Shown: in pieces, positions 35,428-45,955 of the stretch
Layout of the letters: every line of letters begins with the position of its first letter
Position numbering within the stretch: position 1 is the first letter of the stretch
Position numbers and translations under genes: made by a program
Notes under the pieces: generated by a model
Database searches by the model: none
Seen by the model: the letters and a program-made list of their open reading frames with translations, nothing else
Told to the model about the DNA's origin: nothing
Origin: Paenibacillus sp. Soil766
GTDB lineage: Bacteria; Bacillota; Bacilli; Paenibacillales; NBRC-103111
Direction of reading: 5' to 3'
Assembly (NCBI RefSeq): GCF_001428105.1
Contig: NZ_LMSJ01000003.1
Coordinates: 1 to 64,000 of the forward strand
Length of the DNA stretch: 64,000 bases

Positions 35428-36771
35428 TTACTTAGAAGCTTTCCAGCCTTTGTCCCACGTCTCCTTGTACGTCTTAGCGAAATCAGCTGGGGTCTTATAT
35501 TTGCCGGCAATCAACTCTTGCACCATACGGCCTACATCATCGCCTGAGAAGCCGGAAGGTGTATCAGTGAAGGCAATGTTTACACCGGTTTTCAGTGCTT
35601 GTGTTGCTTGATCTTGGAGCGGGCCCCAATCAGCTTTCACATCGGTGAAGGCAGATGGTGATTTAATCGCTTCACTGTATGACTTTAGATTCTCTGCCTT
35701 GAAGAGGAAATCAAGGAATTTCTTAGCCTCTTCAGGATGCTTAGATGCAGAAGTGATCGCATATTTGGAATCCTCGGCGGATAATACGACTGGCTTACCT
35801 CCATCTTGTAAAGCAGGGAATGGGCTGAAGCCAATATTTTTGGCAAAATCCGGATTAATCTTGAGCAAATCACCCAGTACCCACATGCCTTGGCTGAACA
35901 TGGCTGTTTTCCCTGCAACAAAATCCTCTTTTTCATTATCATAGGTAGCCGTCAATGCATCCGCATTGATCAACCCTTCATTCTTAAGCTCCATGATGCG
36001 AGCAGCGAACGTCTCCATACTGCCGCCTGGGGCATCAAACGCAAGTTTTGCCCCATCGTTGTTAATGAACGCTTTGCGTGATTCATAAACACCATACTGC
36101 TGCTTGATGATGCCATGAGCCATAAATTCGATCAAATGTCCCATCGACCATGCTTCTTTACCGGGTAAGAACATCGGTACGACGCCTTTTTTCTTGTCTT
36201 TGATTGTTTTCAAGTTTGTTTTGAAGTCAGCCCATGTGAGTGCTTCCTTTAAGCCTAATTCGGAGAAAATTTGCTTATTGTAAAATATACCGCCCATTGT
36301 AACTGTTGCTGCTGCCGAGAACTGCTTGCCCGTTTTAATATCCGTATTCAAATCTTTGACAGCCGGCAGCACTCTCGACCAGAAGGCAGCGTTCGATAAG
36401 TCGAGGTATTTCCCTTGATCAATGTAATCTTGGCTAACTACCGTAGTGATATCAGGTACATCGCCGGATGCGAACTTGATTTTGATCACATTGCTGGCAT
36501 CCTTCTGATATTCCTGCTCAACTTTGATACCTGGATTCTCGGTCTGGAACTTGGCAATCATTTGATTAACCAAATCTACCGTTTCTACTTTACCTGTCAA
36601 AAACTTTAGTGTAACGACTTCTTTTGGTTTCTCTGTTGGCTTTTCCGTTGCTTTGGCCGATTCGCTGCTAATGGCTGCCGTTGGCTTTACCTCTTCCTTG
36701 GTTCCGCAACCTGCGGCAATACCCAAAATAACTGAAAAACACATGACCATGGATAGAGATCTGTTCAACAT
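35428..36771 (-). CDS. sugar-binding lipoprotein of the dextran/CI importer
   Basis: A 447-residue class CUT1 binding protein with a lipobox (GIAAGC, Cys22) and the family pattern KFQTENPGIKVEQEY, SGDVPDI and AGKTAMFSQGMWV. The ATG has GGGAGG eight bases upstream. It is the first gene of the importer/GH66 operon and is divergent from the kinase gene at 36955. Its likely ligand, from context, is isomaltooligosaccharide or cyclodextran. Confidence 0.92.
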   Translation of the reverse strand: MLNRSLSMVMCFSVILGIAAGCGTKEEVKPTAAISSESAKATEKPTEKPKEVVTLKFLTGKVETVDLVNQMIAKFQTENPGIKVEQEYQKDASNVIKIKFASGDVPDITTVVSQDYIDQGKYLDLSNAAFWSRVLPAVKDLNTDIKTGKQFSAAATVTMGGIFYNKQIFSELGLKEALTWADFKTNLKTIKDKKKGVVPMFLPGKEAWSMGHLIEFMAHGIIKQQYGVYESRKAFINNDGAKLAFDAPGGSMETFAARIMELKNEGLINADALTATYDNEKEDFVAGKTAMFSQGMWVLGDLLKINPDFAKNIGFSPFPALQDGGKPVVLSAEDSKYAITSASKHPEEAKKFLDFLFKAENLKSYSEAIKSPSAFTDVKADWGPLQDQATQALKTGVNIAFTDTPSGFSGDDVGRMVQELIAGKYKTPADFAKTYKETWDKGWKASK

Positions 36772-36954
36772 GTTGTTTCCTCCCTTTTCGCTTATATATA
36801 AGAAAACTTATCAAACAGTTCTTTCTATTTCATCTTACTTTCATTCGAATCATTCGTTAAGACCTTAATTTTCTTGATTGGAGTGCGGTTTTTTTAGAAG
36901 TGCTGATGTTACTGAACCTGATGTGATATATTGGGCATAGAGGGAGGTTATGGG

Positions 36955-38769
36955 ATGAAGAAATGGAGCATTAAGTTCAAGCTGCTAATCATGACTGGCC
37001 TATTAATTCTACTATCCGTGATCTTGGTTTCCTTCGTCTCCTACCATCAGTACACCAAAGACTTCGAGAATCAATCCACCGAAAGGGTTCAACAGATCAT
37101 CGAGCAAGCCTCTCTGAACATCGACAATTATCTGGATGACTTATCGCGTTTATCGGTCGCCCCCTACCGAAATTCGGCAGTGATGGCTGCACTGGAAACC
37201 ACCCAAATTGAATCGGAGATCGAACAACTCAAGAAGACTCGCACAATTGAAGATTTTCTGGATGAAATTATGATCATTCCAAGAAATGATATTCTTACTG
37301 TATTTGTACTAACGGACACCGCATACTCGAGCGGCAGGGTGCAGACCAACATCGATTCAAAGGTCGATTTTCACACCTTCGATTGGTACTCGGAAGCGCT
37401 TTCAACTCAAGAGTCTATTTTCGTTCCCGCGCATATGCAGCAGATTATTAAGAACCCGAAGAATACAGTCTTCTCGATCGTACGACAGCTTCGCAGCACC
37501 AAGGATACGGAGAAAATTATTGGTATTATTAAGGTGGATGCCAATTACAGCGGTATTGAAGCGATTGGCAATAAGGTGAACATGGGCAGCAAAGGTGGGC
37601 TCTTCATTGTGGATGCAGATCAGAATCTTATATTTTCCAATGTCAAAGGCGGTCATGAGCTGGACCTCTTTCAAACCATGCTGAAAACCAGCCATTCTAA
37701 GACGACGATCCGTTTGGATAATGAGAACTATCTGCTTAATGCGACTCCCATTTCACGAGCTAACTGGACCGTTGTTGCCGTAAACTCCGTTGCCGAACTC
37801 AATCACAATGCCGTCAAAACAAGAAATATCGCATTCTTAATGGCGATTATTAGCTCCTTTCTCGCTATACTTGTCTATTTCTTCTTCATCAAAAGATATC
37901 TCAATCCGTTGCTAACCATTGTTAAGCTGATGAAAGAGATTGATCATGGCAATTTATCCGTCACCTTCCCAAACCACAGGCATGATGAAATTGGCTACCT
38001 AGGGTCCTCCTTTAATGAGATGGTTCACCGCATTCAAGAGATGCTCGAAGAGAACACGAAACTTGTCAGAGAAGTGTATGAGGCAAATTTCCTGCAAAAG
38101 GAAGCCCAAATCAAAGCATTGTTCAACCAGATTAGACCGCATTTTATTTTCAACACACTCAATATGATCAGCCTTCTGATGCAGAGCGGCAAAGAGGAGC
38201 AAGCCGTAGATCAAATTAATAAGCTTAGTTCCCTCCTAAGGGGTATGACGAACTGGGATAAAGAAATCACGATTGGGCAGGAAATCAGCTTACTCGAGGC
38301 TTACCTCAGTATTCAAAGCAGCAGATTCAATGGAAGACTGGAATACACAATTACGATTGCTAATTCGCTGGGCAGTTATTATATTCCTGCGCTCCTCCTA
38401 CAGCCTGCCGTTGAGAATGCCGTTATTCATGGGTGTGAGATGAAGAAAGAGAAAACGGTCATACATATATATAGTGATGAAGATGACACTAATCTCTATT
38501 TCTATGTTCGCGATAATGGAAAAGGGATCGATGCCGATAAGCTGGCAAAGCTGCGGGAACGTGTGGAATCGTTAGTGTATAACGAAGATCTCCACGGTTT
38601 ACATCATAGTGCAGGTACAGGAATCGGTCTTGTCAATGTGAATAAGCGGATCAAGCTGAAGTATGGGACTGAGTATGGACTTACGATTGATAGTACGCCG
38701 GAAGTAGGCACATGCGTCACGATCATTTTACCCAAATTAGACGCCAGAAAGGAGAATCGGCATGTATAA
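36955..38769 (+). CDS. sensor histidine kinase, YesM type (dextran locus)
   Basis: A 604-residue membrane kinase: transmembrane helix near 10-30, extracellular dCache-like sensor to about 285, second helix (AFLMAIISSFLAILVYFFF), HAMP, His_kinase motif IRPHFIFNTLN with His396, and HATPase with AVENAVIHGCE. The ATG at 36955 is preceded by GGGAGG at seven bases; a TTG further upstream is ignored. It overlaps its regulator by eight bases and is divergent from the importer operon, so it probably senses dextran-derived sugars. Confidence 0.93.
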   Translation: MKKWSIKFKLLIMTGLLILLSVILVSFVSYHQYTKDFENQSTERVQQIIEQASLNIDNYLDDLSRLSVAPYRNSAVMAALETTQIESEIEQLKKTRTIEDFLDEIMIIPRNDILTVFVLTDTAYSSGRVQTNIDSKVDFHTFDWYSEALSTQESIFVPAHMQQIIKNPKNTVFSIVRQLRSTKDTEKIIGIIKVDANYSGIEAIGNKVNMGSKGGLFIVDADQNLIFSNVKGGHELDLFQTMLKTSHSKTTIRLDNENYLLNATPISRANWTVVAVNSVAELNHNAVKTRNIAFLMAIISSFLAILVYFFFIKRYLNPLLTIVKLMKEIDHGNLSVTFPNHRHDEIGYLGSSFNEMVHRIQEMLEENTKLVREVYEANFLQKEAQIKALFNQIRPHFIFNTLNMISLLMQSGKEEQAVDQINKLSSLLRGMTNWDKEITIGQEISLLEAYLSIQSSRFNGRLEYTITIANSLGSYYIPALLLQPAVENAVIHGCEMKKEKTVIHIYSDEDDTNLYFYVRDNGKGIDADKLAKLRERVESLVYNEDLHGLHHSAGTGIGLVNVNKRIKLKYGTEYGLTIDSTPEVGTCVTIILPKLDARKENRHV

Positions 38770-40378
38770 AATGCTCGTGGTCGATGATGAGTCACTTACT
38801 AGAGACTACCTGAAGCTAACTATTCCGCAGATCAATCCTGAGTGGGAGGTCACGCATGTCGCCTCAGATGGCAAGGAAGCTCTTGAGATTCTTGAACAGC
38901 ATGCTGTTGATTTAATCCTCACCGATATTAAAATGCCTGTCATGGACGGCCTCACTTTATGTAAAATCGTTTCAAAAATGTCTCCTCGCCCAAGAACAGT
39001 CATCCTGTCAGGCCATGATGAGTTTACTTTTGCTAAAGAGGCCATAACCTATGGTGTGAATGAATATTTGCTGAAGCCTATTGTTAAGGAAGAGCTGCGC
39101 GTCGTCCTCGAGCATATTACACAAGATTTGGATAAAGAGAAAAGTCAGCTCCTGACCCAACAATCCATGCGAATTCTCTCTGAGGATTCCAAAAACCATG
39201 TGGTCAAAAATTTCTTGAAAGCCGTTATCGTAGACAGTAATGCGGAGATTAAAGTTCTCTACCCACTTCTCTTCCGTCTAAAGGTGAGCTTAATCGAGAC
39301 AGAAGGTAATCTAATGATCCTCTCATTGGATGAAGATATGATCCTTAGAAAATCTATTCCATACGCTGATATTCCTGTATTTAAATATATTTTACAACAG
39401 ATTGCAACTGAAATTGTGGAGGAAGGACGGGTGTTCTACGATTCGGAGGAAAATACAATTATACTTGTAACCGGCGATTGTCAAGATGACCTAATTGAAC
39501 AATGCAGAGCCATCCATGCTAAAGTAGCTGACGCGATCTATAGGAGCACAGGTATTACGATCTCCGGTGCTATTGGTAATTGTGTCAACGATGTGCTTCG
39601 ATTGAACTCCTCCTACCGCAAAGCGCGCAAAATGCTAATGAGCCGTTTGCTGGGTGGCGGTAACTCCTGCTTCGCCTTCAGCGATGAGAGTAGGGATATG
39701 CCTACCATTCTAGAATTGGATAAAACAATGATGGCTATTCAATCCGGTTTGCTCGATAGAAATGAAACGAACTACATGGTTTCCGTTCGGCACTATGCCG
39801 AGCTAATGGACAGTTATCAGCTCCCCGTTGTTTACCGATATGGCGTTCATTTAATTAGGAGTATAGCGGCCATGAACCCGAACTTTACGGATGAAGGCAT
39901 ACAAGCTGCGCAGACGATCCTGAGGAAGCTGGAAAGCCCCACTTTACAGGCACCGTCAAAGGAAGAAGTGCTGCTTATCTTTTATGAAATTCTCAAATCC
40001 TTCATCCTACATGCCACGCCGAGGCTTGATAACGAGAACGAGCATGACCTTGTAGCCAAAGCTAAGGAATACATTTATTCGCACTACGCGGAGCCTATCT
40101 CTCTCGCTATTATCGCAGATACAATAGGCGTTTCCGCTAGTTATTTGAGCAATATTTTTCATAAAAGCGTGAATGAATCGTATATTAAATTTTTAACCAG
40201 AGTACGGATGGAGCAAGCCGCCAAGCTATTGAGAGCAAGGCCTGCTGAGAAGATTATTGATGTCTCAGACAAAGTAGGGTACGTGAGTGTGAAGCATTTC
40301 TCCCATGTATTCAAGCAGCACTTCTACATGCCCCCTGGAGAATATCAGGAAAAGCAAGCTGCCGCGTTAAAAGCGTGA
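38762..40378 (+). CDS. response regulator, YesN type (dextran locus)
   Basis: The 538-residue regulator has a receiver domain (VVDDE; phosphoacceptor Asp55 in ILTDIKMPV; Lys in YLLKPI), a long linker and a C-terminal AraC domain (about 435-535; IADTIGVSASYLSNIFHKS and VGYVSVKHFSHVFKQHF). The start lies within the end of the kinase gene behind AAAGGAG. The terminator at 40384-40409 follows directly. It is the likely activator of the importer, GH66 and GH15 genes. Confidence 0.93.
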   Translation: MYKMLVVDDESLTRDYLKLTIPQINPEWEVTHVASDGKEALEILEQHAVDLILTDIKMPVMDGLTLCKIVSKMSPRPRTVILSGHDEFTFAKEAITYGVNEYLLKPIVKEELRVVLEHITQDLDKEKSQLLTQQSMRILSEDSKNHVVKNFLKAVIVDSNAEIKVLYPLLFRLKVSLIETEGNLMILSLDEDMILRKSIPYADIPVFKYILQQIATEIVEEGRVFYDSEENTIILVTGDCQDDLIEQCRAIHAKVADAIYRSTGITISGAIGNCVNDVLRLNSSYRKARKMLMSRLLGGGNSCFAFSDESRDMPTILELDKTMMAIQSGLLDRNETNYMVSVRHYAELMDSYQLPVVYRYGVHLIRSIAAMNPNFTDEGIQAAQTILRKLESPTLQAPSKEEVLLIFYEILKSFILHATPRLDNENEHDLVAKAKEYIYSHYAEPISLAIIADTIGVSASYLSNIFHKSVNESYIKFLTRVRMEQAAKLLRARPAEKIIDVSDKVGYVSVKHFSHVFKQHFYMPPGEYQEKQAAALKA

Positions 40379-40383
40379 GAAAA

Positions 40384-40413
40384 GCCGTCAGGAAGATCTT
40401 CCTGGCGGCATAT
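40384..40413 (+). terminator. Rho-independent terminator
   Basis: GCCGTCAGGAAGA/TCTTCCTGGCGGC is almost perfectly palindromic (one G-U pair), followed by ATATTTT, 5 bases after the regulator stop codon. Confidence 0.8.
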
Positions 40414-40599
40414 TTTAAGTTTAACATACTAGGGGATGTGCAATCCCCGTATTACTCTTTCAACCATTCGAGGTGGCATATAATCTCTGAATATCTCCAT
40501 TTATCTCCGGTTTCCTGCCATTCCTTCGGTTGTCAAGCTCGTAGGGGTCTGCTACTCTTTGGATAACAAGACCTATAAACGGGAAAAGGGGCAACCCCC

Positions 40600-42072
40600 A
40601 TGCTGAATCGGAATATCATGTTAACGGATACGCAGCGGTTTTTGCTTCGAAATGTGTCCATCATTGTGCTCGGTCTCTTCATTAACCAAATGCTCCAAAC
40701 AGTGGGAAGCATCGTTCTAGCTCGTGTACTGGACGATCCTACCAAATTCGGTCAAGTGAATCTCTTGTTGCAAATTTTCGGCATGGCATCGTTATTTCTG
40801 AATGTCGGATTCAACTCCTCTTTAATCTATACTTTTTCTAGGAAGCCGGACCAGGCGATACAAACTAATTTTCGCGTTGCTTTTTTCGGGAGCTCACTAT
40901 TCGGGGTTATCTTCGGGATCGTACTCGCGCTACTCGCACCCATCCTAGCGAATTATTATCATCTGCCTGAGCTAAAAGGAGCCCTGATCCTAAGTTCGAT
41001 CATGTTTGTTTTCAACTCCATCATCAATATTGGAGTCGCTTCTTTCTCTGGAAACCGTGATTTTGGCGTCCAAGCCTTCTTCATGGTTATTACGACGACA
41101 CTTGCCACTTCAGGTACGGTTGTCGGCGTTTTACTACCCATAGGCTCGTTAAACCTTCTCGAAAACATCTCGCTGTGGATGAGCGTAGGGGCGATCCTGA
41201 CGGCTCTTTTCATCGGCTGGAAAGTTGAACGTGTGCATAATCCGAAATGGTTCGGTGGCATCCCGTTCCAAGAGGTTCGGAGTATGATGGCATACGGCCT
41301 ACCGTCTTGGGCAGGCAATATTGCGAAAGCATTCCAACAACCTTTTCTGGTCATGATGGTCGGTTCCAGTTCCGTTATCGCCGTCGGTTATTTATCCAAT
41401 GGATTCCGTATAACGGGCTTCATCGGCATCATTACTTGGGCGTTCATGATTGTCACCTTCCCATTCGTGGCCGAGAGTGCGCAGGATTTGAAGGAAAGCA
41501 AGCAACGTGGGACGAGCTGTGTCCGATATAACAACATTTTTCTGTATCCGCTAACAGCGCTCATCTGTTTATATCCCGATCAGATCAACGGCTTTCTATT
41601 CGGGGAGAGCTTCACATCAGGGGATTCCGCTGCCTATATTAGGTTGATGGCTTTGGGCGTCTTATTCTCCTCCGTAGGTCGACTTGGCGGCAGCATTTTA
41701 GCTGGAATTGGCAAAACAAAGTCTAACTTCTGGGTCATGATTGTGGCTGGTATTTTCGTCGTTGCCATCGTCCCCTTCATTGCAGCTGAAAGTCCCGTCT
41801 TAGCTGTTTGTATTTACACTGGTGGATGGGCTGTCTCCGCGATTGCCATGATTGGATTTTTCTACTATGAAAAGTTTCCGCTTGATTGGTGGAAGGCTTA
41901 CGGACAACCTCTTCTACCTACAATCGGGATGATGGCTATCATGGAAGCTGGCTCGTTTGCCGAAGGTTGGTATCCCATTTTCATCATTGCTGGCCTACTA
42001 GGTCTACTCATTTTAACGATTATGATTGAAAAACGTCCCAGTCACGATGTACATACACCAGCAGCACGCTAA
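40600..42072 (+). CDS. oligosaccharide flippase (MATE/MOP superfamily, Wzx-like)
   Basis: A 490-residue integral membrane protein with about 12-14 hydrophobic helices and the Polysacc_synt fold of lipid-linked oligosaccharide flippases (FLLRNVSIIVLGLFINQMLQT; LARVLDDPTKFGQVNLL). It would move an undecaprenyl-linked glycan across the membrane. SD AAAAGGGG is about ten bases from the ATG; the overlapping GGGG-CAA-CCCC could mask it in the mRNA. No glycosyltransferases are next to it, so the glycan is unknown. Confidence 0.85.
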   Translation: MLNRNIMLTDTQRFLLRNVSIIVLGLFINQMLQTVGSIVLARVLDDPTKFGQVNLLLQIFGMASLFLNVGFNSSLIYTFSRKPDQAIQTNFRVAFFGSSLFGVIFGIVLALLAPILANYYHLPELKGALILSSIMFVFNSIINIGVASFSGNRDFGVQAFFMVITTTLATSGTVVGVLLPIGSLNLLENISLWMSVGAILTALFIGWKVERVHNPKWFGGIPFQEVRSMMAYGLPSWAGNIAKAFQQPFLVMMVGSSSVIAVGYLSNGFRITGFIGIITWAFMIVTFPFVAESAQDLKESKQRGTSCVRYNNIFLYPLTALICLYPDQINGFLFGESFTSGDSAAYIRLMALGVLFSSVGRLGGSILAGIGKTKSNFWVMIVAGIFVVAIVPFIAAESPVLAVCIYTGGWAVSAIAMIGFFYYEKFPLDWWKAYGQPLLPTIGMMAIMEAGSFAEGWYPIFIIAGLLGLLILTIMIEKRPSHDVHTPAAR

Positions 42073-42091
42073 ATACACACTGCTGAAACAC

Positions 42092-42135
42092 AAAAAGCAC
42101 TTCATAGCAGTCATGCTGCCTTGGAGTGCTTTTTA
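42092..42135. terminator. bidirectional terminator between flippase and ssuB
   Basis: AAAAAGCACTTC and GGAGTGCTTTTT pair (one mismatch) around a loop containing GCAG/CTGC. The A and T runs on both flanks suit both the flippase (plus) and the ssu operon (minus), which ends at 42146. Confidence 0.85.
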
Positions 42136-42145
42136 TATGCAAACG

Positions 42146-42925
42146 CTAGATCGAATACGCGTACTTGTTATTTGGTGTAATATCCCCTAGAGCAGGATTC
42201 TGCTCCTTCACCAGGATGCGATCCAGAATCAACTGTTCAAAATAGGCGAACCCGCTGTCCCGCACGCGTGGGCGTGGGAGCGAGATTTTCACATCGAGGG
42301 CAATCTGGCCCTCTTCGATTAAAATAACACGATCCGCCAGCTGAACGGCTTCGGAAACATCATGCGTAACGAGCAGCGCCGTAAACTTCTGCTGGTACCA
42401 CAGCCGCTCAATGAGCTGCTGCATCTCAATGCGTGTCAGCGCATCCAGCGCGCCGAGCGGCTCATCCAACAGCAGCAGGCGAGGCTGCCCAGCCAAAGCA
42501 CGGGCCAGTGCAACGCGTTGGCGTTGCCCCCCAGACAGTACTCCCGGCCATTCATTCGTCCTATCCGCCAGCCCCACTTGCGCAAGAACCTCTTCGGCTC
42601 TCCAACGTGAGCCATCTCTCACCCCAACCTGAACATTCGCGAGCACGCGGTTCCACGGAAGCAGGCGCGCATCCTGAAACAACACACGTGTTTCAGAATG
42701 GATGCCTTTGAGCGCCTGGCCGTCGACCTCGATTTGGCCGCTCGAAGGCTTATCCAACCCAGCGATTAAGCGCAGCAGTGTGCTTTTGCCGCATCCGCTT
42801 CGCCCGACAATCGCAATAAACTCGCCTGGTGCTACATCCAACTCTACACCTTGCAGCACTTGCTTTTGGCCAAAAACTTTCGCAGCCTGCTTCACTTGTA
42901 ATCGAATGCCAGTACCTTCCGCCAT
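42146..42925 (-). CDS. ssuB: aliphatic sulfonate ABC transporter ATP-binding protein
   Basis: A 259-residue ATPase with Walker A (GRSGCGKST), the SsuB/TauB-like [21 protein letters not shown], signature [15 protein letters not shown], Walker [13 protein letters not shown] and H-loop LVTHDVSEA. It powers sulfonate import. The ATG at 42925 has suitable SD spacing (AAAGGAG); the GTG three codons earlier is too close. It is last in the ssuADCB operon. Confidence 0.92.
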   Translation of the reverse strand: MAEGTGIRLQVKQAAKVFGQKQVLQGVELDVAPGEFIAIVGRSGCGKSTLLRLIAGLDKPSSGQIEVDGQALKGIHSETRVLFQDARLLPWNRVLANVQVGVRDGSRWRAEEVLAQVGLADRTNEWPGVLSGGQRQRVALARALAGQPRLLLLDEPLGALDALTRIEMQQLIERLWYQQKFTALLVTHDVSEAVQLADRVILIEEGQIALDVKISLPRPRVRDSGFAYFEQLILDRILVKEQNPALGDITPNNKYAYSI

Positions 42926-42940
42926 CGTACCCACTCTCCT

Positions 42941-43723
42941 TTATGATTTCAAGAAATTAGGATGCCATTGCAGCCATGCATGTTCCAGTAGCTTTGCTAA
43001 ATAATCGGATATTTTACCAAGTAGAGCATAGACGATAATACTCAGAATAACGACATCCATTTGCAAAAATTCTCTAGCATTCATCGCCATATAGCCAATC
43101 CCTGAACTGGACGAAATCGTTTCGGCCACGATTAAAGTTATCCACATAATACCTAGAGAGAAACGAACCCCAACTAGAATCGAGGGCAGCGCACCGGGAA
43201 TAATGATTTTGCGGAACAAATGAAAATGGCGAAGCCCGTAAACGCGACCCATTTCGATCAGACCCGGATCTACAGATCGAATACCATGGAAGGTATTTAA
43301 ATAAATGGGGAAGAAGACACCTAACGCAACTAGGAAGAGCTTGCCTTCTTCTCCAATACCGAACCAGAGGATGACCAACGGAATCATCGCTAGATGAGGA
43401 ATATTCCGCAGCATTTGTACGGATGTGTCCGTCACTTTTTCAAGAATAGGATAGAGTCCATTAATTAAACCTAGAGCAAAACCGATACTGCCGCCAATCG
43501 CAAAGCCGATAAATGCTCGTTTGGAGCTAGCACCGATATACGTAAACAAGGTTCCTTTCTCTGCCAAATGAACGCCAGCTGCGAATACAGCCGAAGGTGT
43601 AGATAGAATTCGGGTGGATATCACCCCAAACTGTCCTAATAGCTGCCATAAAACAAGAAGTACAATTGGAAGCGCCCAAGGGAGCAGCCCATTACCCAGA
43701 GACTTTGACAGGTTGGTTGTCAT
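42941..43723 (-). CDS. ssuC: aliphatic sulfonate ABC transporter permease
   Basis: A 260-residue permease with about six helices and the conserved [42 protein letters not shown] core of the SsuC/TauC family (quoted in part: [11 protein letters not shown]). The ATG at 43723 follows AAAGGGGG and lies inside the end of ssuD (32-base overlap); longer frames would overlap more. It forms the channel driven by SsuB. Confidence 0.92.
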   Translation of the reverse strand: MTTNLSKSLGNGLLPWALPIVLLVLWQLLGQFGVISTRILSTPSAVFAAGVHLAEKGTLFTYIGASSKRAFIGFAIGGSIGFALGLINGLYPILEKVTDTSVQMLRNIPHLAMIPLVILWFGIGEEGKLFLVALGVFFPIYLNTFHGIRSVDPGLIEMGRVYGLRHFHLFRKIIIPGALPSILVGVRFSLGIMWITLIVAETISSSSGIGYMAMNAREFLQMDVVILSIIVYALLGKISDYLAKLLEHAWLQWHPNFLKS

Positions 43724-44876
43724 CGGACCGAACCCCCTTTGCTGGCTTCGGCAACTCGGTGTTGGCGATGAGTTCTCCAAAAGGACTTACGTAATTCGCA
43801 GATTCCGAAGAGCGTTTCTTATTGGTTTGCAGAGGCAAATGCGGGAATAGCAGCTCTGCTGTCCGATAAGCCTCCTCCAAGTGCGGGTAGCCTGAGAAAA
43901 TAAACGTCTCAATGCCTAGCTCTGCATATTCCTTCATTCGCGTAGCAACCGTCTCCGGATCACCGACCAATGCTGTCCCTGCACCTCCGCGCACAAGCCC
44001 GATGCCTGCCCACAGATTAGGACTAATCTCCAACTTGGTCCGATCGCCTTTGTGCAGCTCTGCCATTCGGCGTTGGCCGACAGAGTCCATGGTTGCAAAT
44101 ATTTTCTGCGCAGAAGCAATGGTCTCATCATCCAAATGGGAAATGAGGCGATTGGCATCTGCCCAAGCTTCCTCAGCGGTTTCACGTACGATGATATGCA
44201 AGCGAATACCAAACTTCACCGTGCGGCCTCGCTTCGCTGCTGCTTCGCGAACTGTCTTGATTTTCTCAGCGACTTGAGCTGGCGGCTCTCCCCACGTTAA
44301 ATACACATCGACATGATCTGCTGCTACTTCAATTCCTGCTTCTGAGGAACCACCGAAATAGATCGGAGGGTATGGTGCTTGGATTGGCGGATAAACAATC
44401 TTCCCGCCTTTGACTTTCAAATGTTCACCTGTAAAATCGACTTGCTCACCAGCCAGCTCATTGCGCCAGATGTGCAGGAATTCATCGGTCAACTTATAGC
44501 GAGCATCATGCTCCAGGAAGAGTCCCTCCGCTTCAAGCTCTTTGGCATCGCCGCCTGTGACGACGTTGATCAATAACCGACCATCCGATAACCGATCGAA
44601 GGTGGAAGCCATTCTGGCCGAAAGAGTCGGCGACATCAAGCCCGGTCTGACTGCGACTAGGAATTTTAGCCGCTCTGTCACGGGAATTAAGGAAGATGCC
44701 GCAACCCATGCATCCTCGCAAGATCTACCCGTCGGCAGCAGCACGCCACCATAACCTAATTGATCAGCCGCTTGCGCAATCTGCTTCATATAGCCATAAT
44801 CAACTGCGCGTGCCCCTTTCGTTGTACCAATGTATCTGCTGTCTCCGTGTGTCGGAATGAACCAGAATACTTCCAT
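43692..44876 (-). CDS. ssuD: FMNH2-dependent alkanesulfonate monooxygenase
   Basis: A 394-residue luciferase-fold enzyme that cleaves alkanesulfonates to aldehyde and sulfite using reduced flavin. The N-terminus [14 protein letters not shown] and the later [21 protein letters not shown] and PPIYFGGSS match SsuD. The start at 44876 (second in-frame ATG after AGGGAG) gives the typical N-terminus. No ssuE flavin reductase is seen in the window, so reduced FMN must come from elsewhere. Confidence 0.93.
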   Translation of the reverse strand: MEVFWFIPTHGDSRYIGTTKGARAVDYGYMKQIAQAADQLGYGGVLLPTGRSCEDAWVAASSLIPVTERLKFLVAVRPGLMSPTLSARMASTFDRLSDGRLLINVVTGGDAKELEAEGLFLEHDARYKLTDEFLHIWRNELAGEQVDFTGEHLKVKGGKIVYPPIQAPYPPIYFGGSSEAGIEVAADHVDVYLTWGEPPAQVAEKIKTVREAAAKRGRTVKFGIRLHIIVRETAEEAWADANRLISHLDDETIASAQKIFATMDSVGQRRMAELHKGDRTKLEISPNLWAGIGLVRGGAGTALVGDPETVATRMKEYAELGIETFIFSGYPHLEEAYRTAELLFPHLPLQTNKKRSSESANYVSPFGELIANTELPKPAKGVRSDDNQPVKVSG

Positions 44877-44914
44877 CTTCATCGTCTCCCTTATCATTTA
44901 TAAATAGCTCGAAC

Positions 44915-45922
44915 CTATTTCGTAGCTGGCAATACGGCATCTTTCACTTTAATTTCCTTCGGGATCAGTCCTAGTTTGAAAAAGGTATCGGCGATTTTCT
45001 GTTGTTCAATAATCAACGCATCATCAATCGGTAAAATGCCGTATGTTCTGCGTTTTGCAGCGCGTTCCAAGGAAGGTACGTCAATACCTAACTGCGGAGA
45101 CAACGTCTCGGCAAGCTCTTTGGGATGATCTTTGGACCATGTATCTACTTTGGCCAGTTGATCTAATACGATTTTGACCGTATCTTTATTATTTTCTGCA
45201 TAGGAGCGAGTAGCTAGATAAAACTCATGATTCGCAACGGTGTCTTTGCCGTCAGCCAAGATTTTCGCTTTGGCGGAAGTTTCTGCTGCTGAGAAGAAGG
45301 GATCCCAGATCACCCAAGCATCGACGCTGCCTTTCTCAAACGCTGCTCTAGCATCTGCTGGAGGGAGGAAAACAACTTGAATATCTTCATATTTCAACCC
45401 AGCTTTTTCTAGCTGCTTCACTAACAGGTAATGCACGTTAGAACCTTTGTTCAAAGCAACTTTCTTGCCTTTCAGCTCAGCAACAGATTTAATTTCCGAC
45501 TTCTCCGGGATGAGGATCGCTTCACTAGCAGGGCTTGCTGGTTCATGCCCTAAGTAAACCAGCGGCGTTCCTGCGGCTTGTGCAAAAATCGGTGGCGCCT
45601 CACCCGTATGCCCCACATCAATGCTGCCAACATTCATCGCTTCTAGCAGCTGCGGCCCACCCGGAAACTCCGTCCATTGGATGGTGATGCCTTTTTCTTT
45701 TAACGCTTTATCGAGCTCGCCGTTCGCTTTCAGGAAGTTCACGGTGCCGTATTTCTGATAACCGATGCGCAGTGTTGTGCTTTTCTCTGATTTCGTTGTA
45801 GCCGCAGGCGCTTTCGTATCGACTGCTGCACCCGTTGTCGACTTAGATGCCGCTCCGCAACCGCTCAACACCGTAACTAGCAAAGTGGATAATACAAGAC
45901 TCGTGAGTAGATTTTTTCTCAT
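44915..45922 (-). CDS. ssuA: aliphatic sulfonate-binding lipoprotein
   Basis: A 335-residue NMT1/SsuA-type binding protein with a lipobox (VLSGCG, Cys22), then LRIGYQKYGTVNFLKANG, PGGPQLLEAMNVGSIDVGHTGEAPP and DAWVIWDPFF, all hallmark SsuA segments. It captures sulfonates outside the cell. It is first in the operon, 38 bases before ssuD, and its leader holds a terminator, so expression is probably set by sulfur supply. Confidence 0.92.
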   Translation of the reverse strand: MRKNLLTSLVLSTLLVTVLSGCGAASKSTTGAAVDTKAPAATTKSEKSTTLRIGYQKYGTVNFLKANGELDKALKEKGITIQWTEFPGGPQLLEAMNVGSIDVGHTGEAPPIFAQAAGTPLVYLGHEPASPASEAILIPEKSEIKSVAELKGKKVALNKGSNVHYLLVKQLEKAGLKYEDIQVVFLPPADARAAFEKGSVDAWVIWDPFFSAAETSAKAKILADGKDTVANHEFYLATRSYAENNKDTVKIVLDQLAKVDTWSKDHPKELAETLSPQLGIDVPSLERAAKRRTYGILPIDDALIIEQQKIADTFFKLGLIPKEIKVKDAVLPATK

Positions 45923-45955
45923 GATAAAGCCCCCCTTATTTCTTATATAGTTTGT

